This document shows positions 14,968 to 25,118 of a stretch of 39,700 bases of DNA, one piece after another (the stretch's first letter is position 1; each line of letters opens with the position of its first letter). Source of the stretch: Oscillatoriales cyanobacterium (GTDB taxonomy: Bacteria; Cyanobacteriota; Cyanobacteriia; Cyanobacteriales; Microcoleaceae); NCBI GenBank assembly GCA_004293365.1, contig RDYN01000071.1, forward strand, positions 1 through 39,700, given 5' to 3'. The translations under genes and the position numbers were made by a program. The notes beneath the pieces were generated by a model. It saw nothing but the letters and a program-made list of their open reading frames with translations, was not told the origin of the DNA and did no database searches.

Positions 14968-17751
14968 TTATTCTTTGACAGCAGCGGGGCGAGACAGCGG
15001 GATTTCAATCCAAAACTCCGCTCCCTGTCCGGCTTGGGAGATACACTTCAAACTGCCGCCGTGTTTTTCCACCACAATCTGGTAGCTGATGGACAAGCCG
15101 AGTCCCGTGCCTTTGCCCACTGGTTTAGTGGTAAAGAAAGGGTCAAACAAGCGCAATTTAGCTTTTTGGCTCAATCCCGGCCCGCTGTCCCGAATCCGAA
15201 TCAGCACAAGTTGACCGATCGACTTTCGTGACTCACCTCGATCCGAGTCTTGGGACACCACCGCCGTCGAGATTTCGATCGTCTTGGGTGCGGGCTGATT
15301 TTCCAAGGAGTCGATCGCATTTCCCAAAATATTCATAAATACTTGGTTGAGCTGTCCGGGATAGCATTCTACCTTCGGCAAGTCGCCGTAGTCTTTAATT
15401 ACCTTAATTCCCGGTATTGGCCCGTTTGACTTCAAGCGGCTCTGCAAAATCAGCAGCGTGCTGTCAATCCCTTCGTGAATGTCCACAGGTTTCTTCTCGG
15501 CTTCGTCGTGCCGCGCGAAGTTCCTCAGGGAAAGGACAATTTGCCGGATGCGTTCGGCTCCCATCTCCATCGAAGACAGAATTTTCAGCAAATCCGGCAC
15601 TACGAAATCCACATCGATTTCTTCGCTTTTGTCGAGAATTTCCTCGCAAGGTTCGGGGTAGTGCTTTTGATACAAGCGCAGCAAATCCAGCAGATCTTTC
15701 ATGTACTGCTCGCAATAAGTCAAGTTGCCGTAAATAAAATTAACCGGATTGTTAATTTCGTGGGCGACGCCGGCAACCATTTGACCGAGAGAGGACATTT
15801 TTTCGTTTTGAATGAGCTGAGCTTCTTTTTGCTGCAAACTCTGCAAAGTTTCAGTCAGTTGTCGGGCTTGAGTTTGAGCTGCTAAGGCTGCCGCCCGAGT
15901 TTGGGCGTAAAGTTCGGCTTGGTCGATCGCGATCGCCAGTTGATCCACCACCGCTTGCAGCAATTCCACTTCGCTGGCCGCCCAGGAACGGCTGCTGTAA
16001 TGATTGCAAACTATCGCCCCCATTTGACCGGAGTGAGTCTTGAGCGGTAGCAGCAGCTTAGAAACGATCCCGACACCCCTTAAAAAAGCTCGCGTGGCGG
16101 AATCTATGCAGGCTGCTGTGGCAGTGTCGCCGATGCGGAGCGTTTGGCGATCGCGAATTTTCTCGGCTAGTAGCGTTACTTGTGCGATCGGATATTCTGC
16201 GAGCAGATCTGTGAGTTCAGGATTTGCCGCCTCATGGGTAATCGCAAAACTCGGCTGCCCCTGCCGCGATACTGAATACCACAAAAAGTAACACTGGTCA
16301 ACCTGCAACAAGCTGCGAATTTCATTAACAGCCGTATCTAAAATTTTGTCGAGATCTAGAGAATTCCGCATCTGACTGGCGAGGCCAAACAGCAGACTTT
16401 CCCGGCGGCTCAACAATTCTTCTCGGGCCTTGACACGATCGATCGCCACGCCAATGGCATTAGCCATCCACCCCAGAACTTCTAGCGCCCCCTCCGTGGC
16501 AGCAGCGCTGCTGCATACAGCCATCACTCCCACCAGTCGTTCCTCCACAATCAGGGGATAGGCAATGGCGCAGAGGGACGGGTTCGACAGCAAGCACAGA
16601 GGAGCCGTTTCGAGTTTTCCCGTTTCTTCTCGCAGCCAATCTTCTATTAGCCGTTCCCAATCTTGGCTGCTGACTCCTGAATCGGCCTGCAATTCTAACC
16701 GCTCTATCTGCGGGTTGAACGTCCAGATGCTGGCTGCTGTGGCGTCGAGATGGTCTACCATTGCGTCGGTGCAGCGGTTGAGGGTGGCCGGTATTGTCCC
16801 GCCTTGTCCGAGAGCTGCACCAACTTTAGCTTGCAGCATTGCCAAGCGCGATCGCTCCTGTAGCAAGTCTGCCATTGATTGCCCCTCTGTCACTATTTCG
16901 GGAATTTGTTTGGGATCGCGATCGCGCCTCATGCCCGCTGAAGTTTCCCGCAAATCCTGAGATTTGCCTGTTTCGAGCACCGGCAGCTTTTTTGTTGGGA
17001 ATATTCTTGTGTCCTTCTCTGAAGTCTGTACTGCCCAGAAAAACTCCTGGTTCGATCGAGCTAACTCCGAGATTTGCTGGCCCTGTGAAGCGATATCTTC
17101 TACCTCTGCCACCTCTTTCTTGGCTTTGACTAATTGCCACCGCAGCTCCACCAAACTCGCAACTTGCCGAGTTAAAATCTCAATACCATCAATCGTATTT
17201 TTTGTCAAGCCTTTAGGTACGGAATCCATGACACAGATCGCGCCCAGCATCTGCCCATCTGAGGTGACGACTGGGATGCTAGCGTAAAATTTGATGAAGG
17301 GGTAAGAAACAATTAGCGGATGCTGGGCAAATCGCACGTCTGTGGAAGCGTCTCGGACAATGATGGCAGGCGGTTTATTGCAGGAATTTGCAAAGGGTGC
17401 GATCGCATCTGCCGCCGCAACCGCAGGTTTTTGTAGGGGAATGTCCCGGTCAAATTCCGAGTTAGAGTTGGAACTCGCGCCCAACTGTGCGGGAGTTTGG
17501 TCGATATAGCAGCGATCGCAAAAATTCAGGTAACGGTGTGCCAAAGTTCGATCGATACCTAGCTGCGACTTCAACCAGTGGCCGGAGGCATCAATCAAAC
17601 TCAAAAAAGCAATAGGAGTTCCGCTCATCCTGGCGGCCAAGCCTACCAAATCGTCAAAGCAAGCCTCTGGATCGGAACCCAGAAGTTGATACAAGTCGGT
17701 GCGATCGAGATCGAACACTGTTTTACCAAGAGGCAAGGGTGCTTTCATCAT
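14968..17751 (-). CDS. Triple-GAF sensor histidine kinase
   Basis: A 927-residue soluble histidine kinase. Order: an N-terminal GAF domain (about 30-205, with HWLKSQLGID and the FCDRCY/FYASIPV blocks), a coiled segment, a second GAF (about 300-440), a third GAF (about 450-605, with the CNHYSSRSW...EVELLQAVVDQLAIAIDQAEL end seen in phytochrome-related proteins), a coiled coil, then the kinase core. The phospho-acceptor His664 lies in GVAHEINNPVNFI, typical of the HisKA group with long linkers. ATP-binding boxes follow: an N-box (NILGNAIDS), DSGPGLS, and GKGTGLGLSISY. No Cys in a bilin-binding position is obvious and there is no transmembrane helix, so the ligand is unknown. The ATG at 17751 has a second Met right after it. 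No response regulator is immediately adjacent; the nearest is at 18623. Confidence 0.93.
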   Translation of the reverse strand: MMKAPLPLGKTVFDLDRTDLYQLLGSDPEACFDDLVGLAARMSGTPIAFLSLIDASGHWLKSQLGIDRTLAHRYLNFCDRCYIDQTPAQLGASSNSNSEFDRDIPLQKPAVAAADAIAPFANSCNKPPAIIVRDASTDVRFAQHPLIVSYPFIKFYASIPVVTSDGQMLGAICVMDSVPKGLTKNTIDGIEILTRQVASLVELRWQLVKAKKEVAEVEDIASQGQQISELARSNQEFFWAVQTSEKDTRIFPTKKLPVLETGKSQDLRETSAGMRRDRDPKQIPEIVTEGQSMADLLQERSRLAMLQAKVGAALGQGGTIPATLNRCTDAMVDHLDATAASIWTFNPQIERLELQADSGVSSQDWERLIEDWLREETGKLETAPLCLLSNPSLCAIAYPLIVEERLVGVMAVCSSAAATEGALEVLGWMANAIGVAIDRVKAREELLSRRESLLFGLASQMRNSLDLDKILDTAVNEIRSLLQVDQCYFLWYSVSRQGQPSFAITHEAANPELTDLLAEYPIAQVTLLAEKIRDRQTLRIGDTATAACIDSATRAFLRGVGIVSKLLLPLKTHSGQMGAIVCNHYSSRSWAASEVELLQAVVDQLAIAIDQAELYAQTRAAALAAQTQARQLTETLQSLQQKEAQLIQNEKMSSLGQMVAGVAHEINNPVNFIYGNLTYCEQYMKDLLDLLRLYQKHYPEPCEEILDKSEEIDVDFVVPDLLKILSSMEMGAERIRQIVLSLRNFARHDEAEKKPVDIHEGIDSTLLILQSRLKSNGPIPGIKVIKDYGDLPKVECYPGQLNQVFMNILGNAIDSLENQPAPKTIEISTAVVSQDSDRGESRKSIGQLVLIRIRDSGPGLSQKAKLRLFDPFFTTKPVGKGTGLGLSISYQIVVEKHGGSLKCISQAGQGAEFWIEIPLSRPAAVKE

Positions 17752-18622
17752 GTATAAGTGCCCATCTAGTTGCTGGCAACCGCCCTAATCAATACTGGCC
17801 GAGGAGAAAAACGAGCCATGAATTTTGTCCCGGGAGACTGCGATCGCAAGTCGAACACAGGCTGCTGGCACCAAACTCAGACCAACCTCTTGACTGACAT
17901 GGAAACTTTTGATTTATGGGAGTTAGAGCACCGCAGATCTAATACTCTAGAAATTATACTTCGAGTTGACTATGCTTTTGATGTGCCAGAGGCTGGGTGA
18001 ATCTAAGAGCCTCCGTGGGGACGAAGCACCCTTCAAAAATCTATGGCGGATAGCTTACAGAGAATTTCTTAATAAGTTTAATAGTATTTTAACAGACAGA
18101 TCTAATCGTGGGTAGCAGGCTTGCTGGTAGATTAAAATAATTGGTTTGTGCCACAATACCAGTACGGTTTACCGGGCTGTTGCACAGGCAACTCAACAAA
18201 AGTTAGGAGAGCGACTACACAAACACCGAAAATGTTAAACTTTGTAACAATAGTTGTTCAAACTCCACCATCAAGGGTTTGACGGTTGAGATGCAGATTT
18301 TGCAACTGTTGTCATCGCCGATCGACCCCTCGGGCAATCTGTTTTTTCGAGTTTGAGGTCAAAAAAACAGGGGTGAAGTTTCTGCTAATGCTCCAACGGA
18401 GTTGGGCACTATTTATCCGAAGGCACTCTTGAAAAATGACCCACCCAAAAACCGATACTTGCTTGCCGACAATTTTGAGGGTCGAGATCGCAATTTTAGA
18501 CTCAAGTTCAAGCTCCCAGATTCATCTGGAACAGTCAATCTAAAATCTACAATCTACAATCGACTGACGGCGGGAATTATGTTTTCTATTTTCAAGAACT
18601 ATAAATAAACCGGGAGAAGAAT
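17752..18622. other. Long intergenic region between kinase and receiver gene
   Basis: About 870 bases without a gene I can support. Open frames at 17770-18000 and 18402-18608 exist. The first has a GAGGAG upstream of an internal ATG at 17818, but neither has protein-like composition or recognisable motifs, and the second ends in repeat-like TCTAAAATCTACAATC. It probably contains promoters for the divergent kinase and receiver genes; none is clear enough to mark. Confidence 0.4.
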
Positions 18623-19012
18623 ATGTCTGCAACTAGCAGTCAAGTACCAACTATTTTGGCAGTTGATGATAGCGTCGTCATGCAAGGACTGGTCAAACAA
18701 GCCTTAAGCAAAGAGTTTCGAGTTCTCGTGACAGACAATGCAGTTGATGCTTTGTCAACAATTTATCACGAACAAATTTCGGTTTTGTTGCTCGATGTTT
18801 CGATGCCTGGGATTGACGGATTGGAGCTCTGCCGCACGGTGCGAAGCTTGCCTCAGTTTCAGAATTTGCCGATCGTGATGCTGACAGCCAGAGATGGAGC
18901 ATTTGATAAAGTACAGGGGCGTTTGGCAGGAGCAACCGAGTATTTAACTAAGCCCTTTGATGCTGACAAGTTGCGCGAAGTAATTGGTAAGTTTATCAAT
19001 ATCAAATCATAA
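18623..19012 (+). CDS. Single-domain response regulator (CheY-like)
   Basis: A 129-residue stand-alone receiver domain with no output domain. The phosphorylation pocket is complete: Asp15-Asp16, acceptor Asp58 in LLLDVSMPG, Thr88 in VMLTAR and Lys110 followed by Pro in YLTKPFD. GGGAGAAG lies before the ATG at good spacing. It is convergent with cheB, so it is not in that operon, but position suggests it may be the diffusible output of the chemosensory locus or a partner of the triple-GAF kinase upstream. It is a CheY- or PilH-like relay by sequence; which kinase it serves cannot be decided here. Confidence 0.92.
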   Translation: MSATSSQVPTILAVDDSVVMQGLVKQALSKEFRVLVTDNAVDALSTIYHEQISVLLLDVSMPGIDGLELCRTVRSLPQFQNLPIVMLTARDGAFDKVQGRLAGATEYLTKPFDADKLREVIGKFINIKS

Positions 19013-19017
19013 AAGAA

Positions 19018-19165
19018 GACGGGCGCGGTTGAAACCGCGTCTATACCAGCAAAACCCGCCTCCGCGGGTTGAAGCTCAGACCGTTTAAATTACGTTTTAT
19101 GTTATTCTATTCAGTCGGCGTCCGGCGGACATCGTTTATATAGAAGCGGTTTCAACCCTACGTCC
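19018..19165. repeat. Family B element
   Basis: Left end GACGGGCGCGGTTGAAACCG at 19018 with palindrome CGCGGTT-GA-AACCGCG. Inside are a hairpin AACCCGCCTCCGCGGGTT and a core with ATTACGTTTT and GGCGTCCGGCGG. The right end is GAAGCGGTTTCAACCCTACG to 19165, inverted relative to the left. It fills the gap between the convergent receiver gene and cheB. No open frame. Confidence 0.85.
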
Positions 19166-19190
19166 GATCTGCTATATTCTCCCGCTTGTC

Positions 19191-20285
19191 CTAAACTTTT
19201 AATTTCGCCAACAGTAAAGGAGCGATCGCACTGACGGGTAAAACGTGCTGGGCCGCACCGAGGGCGATCGCCTCTTTTGGCATTCCAAACACAACACAAC
19301 TAGCCTCATTTTGAGCAATAGTCAAACCGCCGGCTTGGGCGATCGCCAACATACCCTCAGCACCATCTCGCCCCATTCCTGTTAGCAACACTCCCGCAGC
19401 CCCGCGACCATAAAAACTAGCAACTGACTTAAATGTTACCGTTACAGAGGGGCAATGTCCCGCTTCACGAGCAGCTTCAGAATAAATAAAACGCCCTTGA
19501 GCATCCAATTCTAAATGACGTTTTTCTGGCGGGAAATAAACAATCCCAGCTTGCGGCAATTCCCCAAAACCCGCTATCTTCACCGGCAGTTTAGCTTCAA
19601 AACCCAACCAGTCAACCAATCCCTGCAAAAACCCTTCACTGATGTGCTGGATGCAAATTACCGGCACTGGCAAATTAGCCGGAAACTGCGAAATAATCGA
19701 GTGCAGCGCTTGCGGCCCGCCCGTAGACGCGCCAACAGCCAATAACTTAATAGTTTGAGAATTGAGATTTTTGCTAGATAATTGGTAATTATGAATTGGT
19801 AATTGATAAATTTTTTTGCTGGGGCGACGCTCGCCTGTTTCGATTCCTCCCAGCCTTTGATGCCGCGTAAATACTTTAACTCCCGACAAAACTTTAACTT
19901 TAGCGATTAACTCATTCCCCAGGCGATCGTAATCAGACGCCAACCCGCCAATGGGTTTCGGAAAAACATCTAATGCACCTGCTTTCATTAATTCAAATAC
20001 ATTTTGAGTATCCTTTGCTTGGACAGAAGCACTAATTATTAAAATTGGTCGCGGGTATTTTTTCATCACTTCTCGCGTGAACTCTAACCCGTTCATTTCT
20101 GCCATATTCAAATCTGTACAGATGACTTCCGGCTGAAGTTTTGGGATTAATTCTAGCGCTTCTAAACCGTTAGAAGCCGTTCCGATAACCTGGATTTCTG
20201 GCGAAGCATCCAAAATGCGCTTGAGAACGATCGTAGCTACTGGCGAATCTTCTACTAACAATACTTTAATGGGCGACAACATCAT
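19191..20285 (-). CDS. cheB: CheB protein-glutamate methylesterase
   Basis: Phosphorylation-activated methylesterase/deamidase that removes methyl groups from receptor glutamates. The receiver domain at residues 5-125 has Asp13, acceptor Asp58 (ICTDLNM), Ser86 and Lys110. The CheB catalytic domain at 180-362 has the triad Ser187 (GASTGG), His214 (IQHIS) and Asp307 (GMGRDGAEGM). The linker around residues 155-178 (YQLPIHNYQLSSKN) is translated heptamer-like DNA (ATTGGTAATTATGAATTGG), so a repeat appears to have entered the linker without breaking the frame. It is the last gene of the minus-strand chemosensory run and pairs functionally with the CheR at its other end. Confidence 0.95.
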   Translation of the reverse strand: MMLSPIKVLLVEDSPVATIVLKRILDASPEIQVIGTASNGLEALELIPKLQPEVICTDLNMAEMNGLEFTREVMKKYPRPILIISASVQAKDTQNVFELMKAGALDVFPKPIGGLASDYDRLGNELIAKVKVLSGVKVFTRHQRLGGIETGERRPSKKIYQLPIHNYQLSSKNLNSQTIKLLAVGASTGGPQALHSIISQFPANLPVPVICIQHISEGFLQGLVDWLGFEAKLPVKIAGFGELPQAGIVYFPPEKRHLELDAQGRFIYSEAAREAGHCPSVTVTFKSVASFYGRGAAGVLLTGMGRDGAEGMLAIAQAGGLTIAQNEASCVVFGMPKEAIALGAAQHVLPVSAIAPLLLAKLKV

Positions 20286-20324
20286 ACCATTTTAGATTTT
20301 AGATTTTAGATTTTTTTAGGTAAT

Positions 20325-20387
20325 GGGTAATGGGTAATGGGTAATGGGTAATGGGTAATGGGTAATGGGTAATGGGTAATGGGTAAT
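20325..20387. repeat. Heptamer array GGGTAAT, nine perfect units
   Basis: Nine identical GGGTAAT units, preceded by one degenerate unit (AGGTAAT) and an AGATTTT run, and followed by C/T-rich CCCCCTCTTCCCCTG sequence to about 20440. It lies between the cheB start and the CheA stop. The perfect identity suggests recent expansion. Confidence 0.95.
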
Positions 20388-20448
20388 TCTCCCCCTCTTC
20401 CCCTGTCCCCCTCTCCCCCTGTCCCCCTCTTCCCTTCCCCTCTGACAA

Positions 20449-22941
20449 TCAAACTAACCTTTTCAAAGTCTCGATTAATACATCTTGATTGAAAGTACCT
20501 TTAGGAATATAAGCATTAGCGCCAGCATCAGCTCCTCTTTTTCTATCTTCATCCGACGCCAAAGATGTGACCAAAATAATCGGTAACTCACTGTATTCTT
20601 TTTGCTGACGAATTTTAACAGTCAGTCCCAAACCGTCCAAATTAGGCATTTGTACGTCAGAAATCAGAGCATCAAAATAGCGAGTTTTTAATTTATTGAA
20701 AGCATCCAATCCGTCCACTGCTGTCACAACTTCATAACCTGCACCTTCCAGGATGCGCTTTTCTTGAGTGCGGGTAGCGATCGAATCTTCTGCTAAAAGT
20801 ATAACTTGTTTTCGGCTGACTGTCTCAATTGGCGATCGCGCACCCCCAACCCCACCCAACAAAACTTGCTTGCGTACAGATTTTATCAAATCGTGGGGAT
20901 TGAGCACCATACAAACTTCCCCAGTACCCAGAATCGTTGCACCAGAAACGTTTCGCACCCGTTTCAGCAATTGACTTTGAGGCTTAATCACCACATCCTG
21001 TTCGTCAATCAAAGCATCTATAAATAATCCCAATCTTTCCTCCCCAACTTTCAAAACAATACAAGGAATTTTCCGAGAATTATGATTCACCGATTCTACC
21101 TCTGTATTTCTCTTGAATTCTCTCCAACTTTCCTGTCTCCACTCCCGATTATTGTGCAACCAATCTCTATTATTTAATTCTAGTAGATCTGCTAAATACG
21201 CAACTGACAAAGGCTGATTATCTAAAATTAGTGTTGCCTTGCTTTCGAGAGAAAAAATATCAGAAGAGCGAACCAATATAGCAGTTTCAATAAACTCGAT
21301 GGGCAGCGCATAAGCAATACCGTCAACCGCTAATATTAATACATTAGCTGTAGCTAAAGACGTGCTGAGTTGCAAGCGAAAAGTGCATCCTTTTTCCAGA
21401 ACAGATTCAACTTGAATGCGACCTTTTAATGCTTCAACATTAGTCCTAACTACATCTAAACCTACCCCTCTTCCAGAAATTTCAGTAACAAATGTTCTGG
21501 TTGAAAAACCCGGAGCAAAAATCAGCGATTGAATTTGGCTTTCTGTCATCGCTGCCAGTTCTTCCGGCGTGCAGATGTTGCGTTTGACAGCAGTTTGTTT
21601 AATGCGGTCGAGATTCAGCCCCCGACCATCATCAGCAACTTCAATAATAATATTGCTAGCAGTCTGGTATCCTTTAATTCGGAGAGTAGCGGCGGGAGGT
21701 TTACCGAGCTTTTCGCGATCGGCTGGCGTCTCAATTCCGTGATCGATCGCATTCCGAATCAGGTGCATTAAAGGGTCTTTCATTTCTTCTAGAATGCGTT
21801 TGTCAGCTCGAGTTTCCCCACCTTCAATGACTAATTTAACCTCTTTTCCTTCCCGCTTAGCCAAGTCTCTAACTGCCCGTGGAAATAGATTAAAAATAGT
21901 AGACAAAGGCAGCAGTCTGAGAGTGCGAATTCCTGATGCCAATTCCTCGGAAATTAATTCGAGTCTTGCAGTATCTTCATCAACTCGATTTTTCAATCTA
22001 TTCACTAGAGTTCCCAGACGTTCTAAACGTTCTTCTGTACGCTGGTAATAATTCTGTAACTGTATGATGAGGGCATTTTGTTGAAAAGCATTTTTGTCCG
22101 ATTCTATCTGATGAAAAGCCAAGCGATTTATAAAAGCTTCTCTGCTCCAACTTTCCCACAAATTTGTCAGTTTTTCGATATCAGCAAGTCGGTGTACTAA
22201 CCTAGTTTTTGTAACAGTAAGTTCACCAGCTTGAGTCATTAAATCGTCTAAATTTTTGGTAGCAACGCGAATTGTTTCGATGCGGTAAGACGAACTTGAA
22301 GAACTGCTAACAGCGGGTTGGGAAGCCGATGCAGTAGCGGGGGCAGAAGCCCCACGCAAGTTGTGAGATTGGAGCAACAATTCTTGCTCGGATTGTAGAG
22401 TCGAAAAAGAATAATTTTTATCTAAATTAGTGGCGGAATAAGTTTCACTATTTGTTTCGGGTTCCGCAGTAGACGAATCAATAAGTTGCGTTTGTATTAA
22501 TTCTTCTTCTGGTACCTTTGAAGATTCTGGCTGTGCTATGGGGGCGGTGGAAAGGGGCTTGTTAGAAGCACCCATCATGCTAGCGAGCACGTAAAAGGTA
22601 TTGACACCGGAATCTTGACCAGTCACGGCTTCGTCAACGAGTTTGCGGATGGCGTCTAAACCTTGCGAAAGTCGATCGCTAATTTCTGAAGTTAGTTGAG
22701 TCTCTCCCCGCTTGACACCTCCCAAAATATGCTCTATTTGATGAGCTAAAGATGCTACATTTTTTACCGCCAACATCCCAGCATCGCCTTTAAGAGAATG
22801 AGTTTCCCGCAGCAATTCTTCTAACTTAGCTGAGTCCCCCGGGTGTTCTTCCAAGTACAGCAATCCATCGTCTAGTTTCTGCAAGTGTTCTTCACTAGCA
22901 ATTTTAAATACATCTCGGAGTTCTTCATCTTCAATTATCAT
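20449..22941 (-). CDS. cheA: CheA-type hybrid histidine kinase with receiver domain
   Basis: Central chemosensory kinase, 830 residues from the ATG at 22941. Domains: Hpt with phospho-acceptor His48 in [10 protein letters not shown]; a low-complexity linker (about 130-240) with no recognisable P2 domain; a dimerisation segment beginning [12 protein letters not shown]; a HATPase domain with an N-box ([12 protein letters not shown]), DDGRGL and GRGVGLDVV; a CheW-like regulatory domain; and a C-terminal receiver (about 710-830) with EDS, acceptor Asp in [11 protein letters not shown] and YIPKG. The frame runs 28 residues further upstream, but these are translated repeats ([11 protein letters not shown]). 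The fused receiver could act as phosphate sink or output. No good ribosome binding site is seen at the chosen ATG. Confidence 0.93.
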   Translation of the reverse strand: MIIEDEELRDVFKIASEEHLQKLDDGLLYLEEHPGDSAKLEELLRETHSLKGDAGMLAVKNVASLAHQIEHILGGVKRGETQLTSEISDRLSQGLDAIRKLVDEAVTGQDSGVNTFYVLASMMGASNKPLSTAPIAQPESSKVPEEELIQTQLIDSSTAEPETNSETYSATNLDKNYSFSTLQSEQELLLQSHNLRGASAPATASASQPAVSSSSSSSYRIETIRVATKNLDDLMTQAGELTVTKTRLVHRLADIEKLTNLWESWSREAFINRLAFHQIESDKNAFQQNALIIQLQNYYQRTEERLERLGTLVNRLKNRVDEDTARLELISEELASGIRTLRLLPLSTIFNLFPRAVRDLAKREGKEVKLVIEGGETRADKRILEEMKDPLMHLIRNAIDHGIETPADREKLGKPPAATLRIKGYQTASNIIIEVADDGRGLNLDRIKQTAVKRNICTPEELAAMTESQIQSLIFAPGFSTRTFVTEISGRGVGLDVVRTNVEALKGRIQVESVLEKGCTFRLQLSTSLATANVLILAVDGIAYALPIEFIETAILVRSSDIFSLESKATLILDNQPLSVAYLADLLELNNRDWLHNNREWRQESWREFKRNTEVESVNHNSRKIPCIVLKVGEERLGLFIDALIDEQDVVIKPQSQLLKRVRNVSGATILGTGEVCMVLNPHDLIKSVRKQVLLGGVGGARSPIETVSRKQVILLAEDSIATRTQEKRILEGAGYEVVTAVDGLDAFNKLKTRYFDALISDVQMPNLDGLGLTVKIRQQKEYSELPIILVTSLASDEDRKRGADAGANAYIPKGTFNQDVLIETLKRLV

Positions 22942-22950
22942 AGGTGTTTG

Positions 22951-23165
22951 TGGGGAATGGGGAATTGGGAATTGGGCAAACAGGTAATTGGCCAAACAGG
23001 TAATTGGGAATTGGGGATTGGCCAAACAGGTAATTGGGAATTGGCCAAACAGGTAATTGGTAATTGGGAGTTGGTAATTAATCTTCCTTCTTCCTCATGA
23101 CTAATGACTGCTGACTAATGACTGCTGACTAATGACTAATGACTAATGACTGCTGACTAATGACT
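22951..23165. repeat. Mixed tandem repeats before cheA
   Basis: From about 22951 to 23090 there are GGGAATT heptamers interleaved with four copies of a unit containing CCAAACAGGTAATTGG. From 23096 to 23165 there are TGACTAA and TGACTGC heptamers, ending three bases short of the receptor gene's stop codon. Confidence 0.9.
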
Positions 23166-23167
23166 TC

Positions 23168-25051
23168 TTACACTATAGACTTAAGATTTAAAGCAGCTTC
23201 ATTAAGTTTTTGAGTGCCTACTTTGACTTGAGTAATGCCGCTGATAGTTTGAGATGCAGTGCGGTTGAGAGAGTTCATTTCATCACCTACTTGCCCGATC
23301 GCGATCGCCTGCTGTTTAATATTCAAAGAGATTTGTTGATTGCTAGCAAACACCAGATTGCAAGCTTCCCGAACCCCCGTAAAAGCTTCTGCTGTATCCT
23401 GCGCTGTTTTCACCCCTGCCGCGACTGTTTTGCGGCTTTCTTCCGTTGCTTTCACCGTCGAGTCGATCGCGCCCTTAATTTCTGGAATAATACCATTAAT
23501 CTTTTGCGCCGCTTGTTGGCTTTCATCTGCTAATTTACGAATCTCGCTGGCTACCACCGCAAAACCTTTGCCATACTCACCAGCCCTGACAGCTTCCACA
23601 GCCGCGTTAAGAGCCAGCATATTTGTCTGAGTGGCTAAATCGCTAACTAAATTTGCCAAAGCCGAGATATTACCAATCTGACTCGTGCTATCCGCCAGGC
23701 GCTGATTTTGCTGAGAAATTGCCGCCACAGCTTGTCTGAGACTCAACATTTGATTGAGAGTTTCCTCAACTTTTTGAGTACCTTCTTGCGCGAGAGTTAA
23801 CGCTTGGCGAGCTGCGGCGGCGACAGCTTCAGCTTGCTCGGCTGTGTGCCGAGAAGATATGCCCAATTTTTCTAAGGTTGCAGTTGTTTCATTGACGGAG
23901 AGAAATTGCTCGCCGACGACTTGCTCTTGCTCATTCATATTAGATAATATTTGCATTGAGAATGACGATATTTGATAGATCAATCCTCGAATCAGCTTAA
24001 TTAGTTTTCCGAGCACAAACAATCCTAATCCCAGAACAGTACCCAGGGACAATATAGCAATAATAGTAGCTATTTTTCTTAAAACAAAAACAGAAGCAAA
24101 GAGCGAATATTTAGGTGCTTGATTCACAATTACAATAAATTTGTTGTTATTTTGTTTGCCAAGAAAAACTGTATCATAGCTAATCACTCGATCGCCGAGG
24201 TCAATACTGCCTTTGCCACCAGAAAGTATTTGTGTCGCTACCTCTGCCGAATAATCTTTGTGGATATTTTCATTGGTTTTTTTTTCATAAGCCCATTCTT
24301 TTTTAGAGTTGAAATGGGAGATATAGTTACCATCTTGATTTAACATAAAAGCTTGCTCTGACTTGTCATGATTGAGGTTTTTAACTATATCGATCAGATT
24401 TTTGCCCAAGGAATTGGCAATCAAAATACCTTTTCTTTCTCCTTTAGTATTAAAAATGGGAGTTGCATGACGAATGGTTGGCTTGTAAGGAATTTCTATT
24501 TTACCGCGCTCTTGATTCAGATTAAATTGAGAGACATATATTTCTCCAGGTTTTAGCTTCATAGTTAAGTAAAAGTAATCCCTATGAGCTTGATTTTGGA
24601 GCTCGGAATTGGGAACAATTTTGATATTTTTGCCATCAGAATTTACGCGCACGAGTTCGTTGCCATTCTCATCTATATAACGCAATTGCATATAATATGG
24701 CTTAACTTCCATCATTGATACAAATGTGATTTGCATTCGATCGACCCAATTTTGATAAGTTGAATTAGTTTCTTTGTCTGCTCCATTTCCATCTCTAGCT
24801 CTAATTATTCCTTGGATAGGGGGAGTTTTGCTGAAGAACAAAACATCGTAACTGATATTTTCTAGTTTGTTGACAATTTGCTCTCCGCTGGAGGTGACAC
24901 TTTCAGTAAGATTAGTTAAGGCTAAGGTTTGCAGTGCTGCTGCGGAAGAGGAAATTCCATACCAGCCAACAAGAGATACTGGAATCAAGGTACTTAAAAT
25001 TAAAAGCAGTAGCAGTCGGTTTTGGATTTTTTGGAAAAATTTCTTAATCAT
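23168..25051 (-). CDS. Methyl-accepting chemotaxis protein, dCache-type, no HAMP
   Basis: Membrane chemoreceptor, 627 residues from the ATG at 25051. An upstream in-frame ATG adds 16 residues ([13 protein letters not shown]) that are translated heptamer DNA. TM1 is at about 11-31, an extracellular double-Cache-like domain at 35-320 with [16 protein letters not shown] and YYMQLR, and TM2 at about 324-349. The signalling domain follows directly, without an evident HAMP domain. The hairpin tip is canonical: [20 protein letters not shown] and [15 protein letters not shown]. Possible methylation helices carry [13 protein letters not shown]. There is no CheR-docking pentapeptide at the C-terminus (ALNLKSIV). 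The ligand is unknown; Cache domains typically bind small metabolites. It ends the three-receptor run directly upstream of cheA. Confidence 0.92.
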   Translation of the reverse strand: MIKKFFQKIQNRLLLLLILSTLIPVSLVGWYGISSSAAALQTLALTNLTESVTSSGEQIVNKLENISYDVLFFSKTPPIQGIIRARDGNGADKETNSTYQNWVDRMQITFVSMMEVKPYYMQLRYIDENGNELVRVNSDGKNIKIVPNSELQNQAHRDYFYLTMKLKPGEIYVSQFNLNQERGKIEIPYKPTIRHATPIFNTKGERKGILIANSLGKNLIDIVKNLNHDKSEQAFMLNQDGNYISHFNSKKEWAYEKKTNENIHKDYSAEVATQILSGGKGSIDLGDRVISYDTVFLGKQNNNKFIVIVNQAPKYSLFASVFVLRKIATIIAILSLGTVLGLGLFVLGKLIKLIRGLIYQISSFSMQILSNMNEQEQVVGEQFLSVNETTATLEKLGISSRHTAEQAEAVAAAARQALTLAQEGTQKVEETLNQMLSLRQAVAAISQQNQRLADSTSQIGNISALANLVSDLATQTNMLALNAAVEAVRAGEYGKGFAVVASEIRKLADESQQAAQKINGIIPEIKGAIDSTVKATEESRKTVAAGVKTAQDTAEAFTGVREACNLVFASNQQISLNIKQQAIAIGQVGDEMNSLNRTASQTISGITQVKVGTQKLNEAALNLKSIV

Positions 25052-25052
25052 T

Positions 25053-25100
25053 GGGAGTGGGTAATTGGTAATTGGTAATCGATAATCGGCAATCAGCAAT
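25053..25100. repeat. Degenerate heptamer array before the receptor gene
   Basis: Six units of the GGGTAAT/TGGTAAT/CGATAAT/CGGCAAT series directly in front of the receptor start at 25051. In frame it yields the spurious N-terminal extension mentioned for that gene. Confidence 0.75.
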
Positions 25101-25118
25101 AAATCTTCCTTCTTTCAA

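Noticed and set aside
17770..18000. Possible 60-76 residue protein
   Set aside because: A weak GAGGAG site is present upstream of an internal ATG, but composition and motifs do not support a protein.
18402..18608. 68-codon open frame just before the receiver gene
   Set aside because: It ends in repeat-like TCTAAAATCTACAATC sequence and has no protein features.
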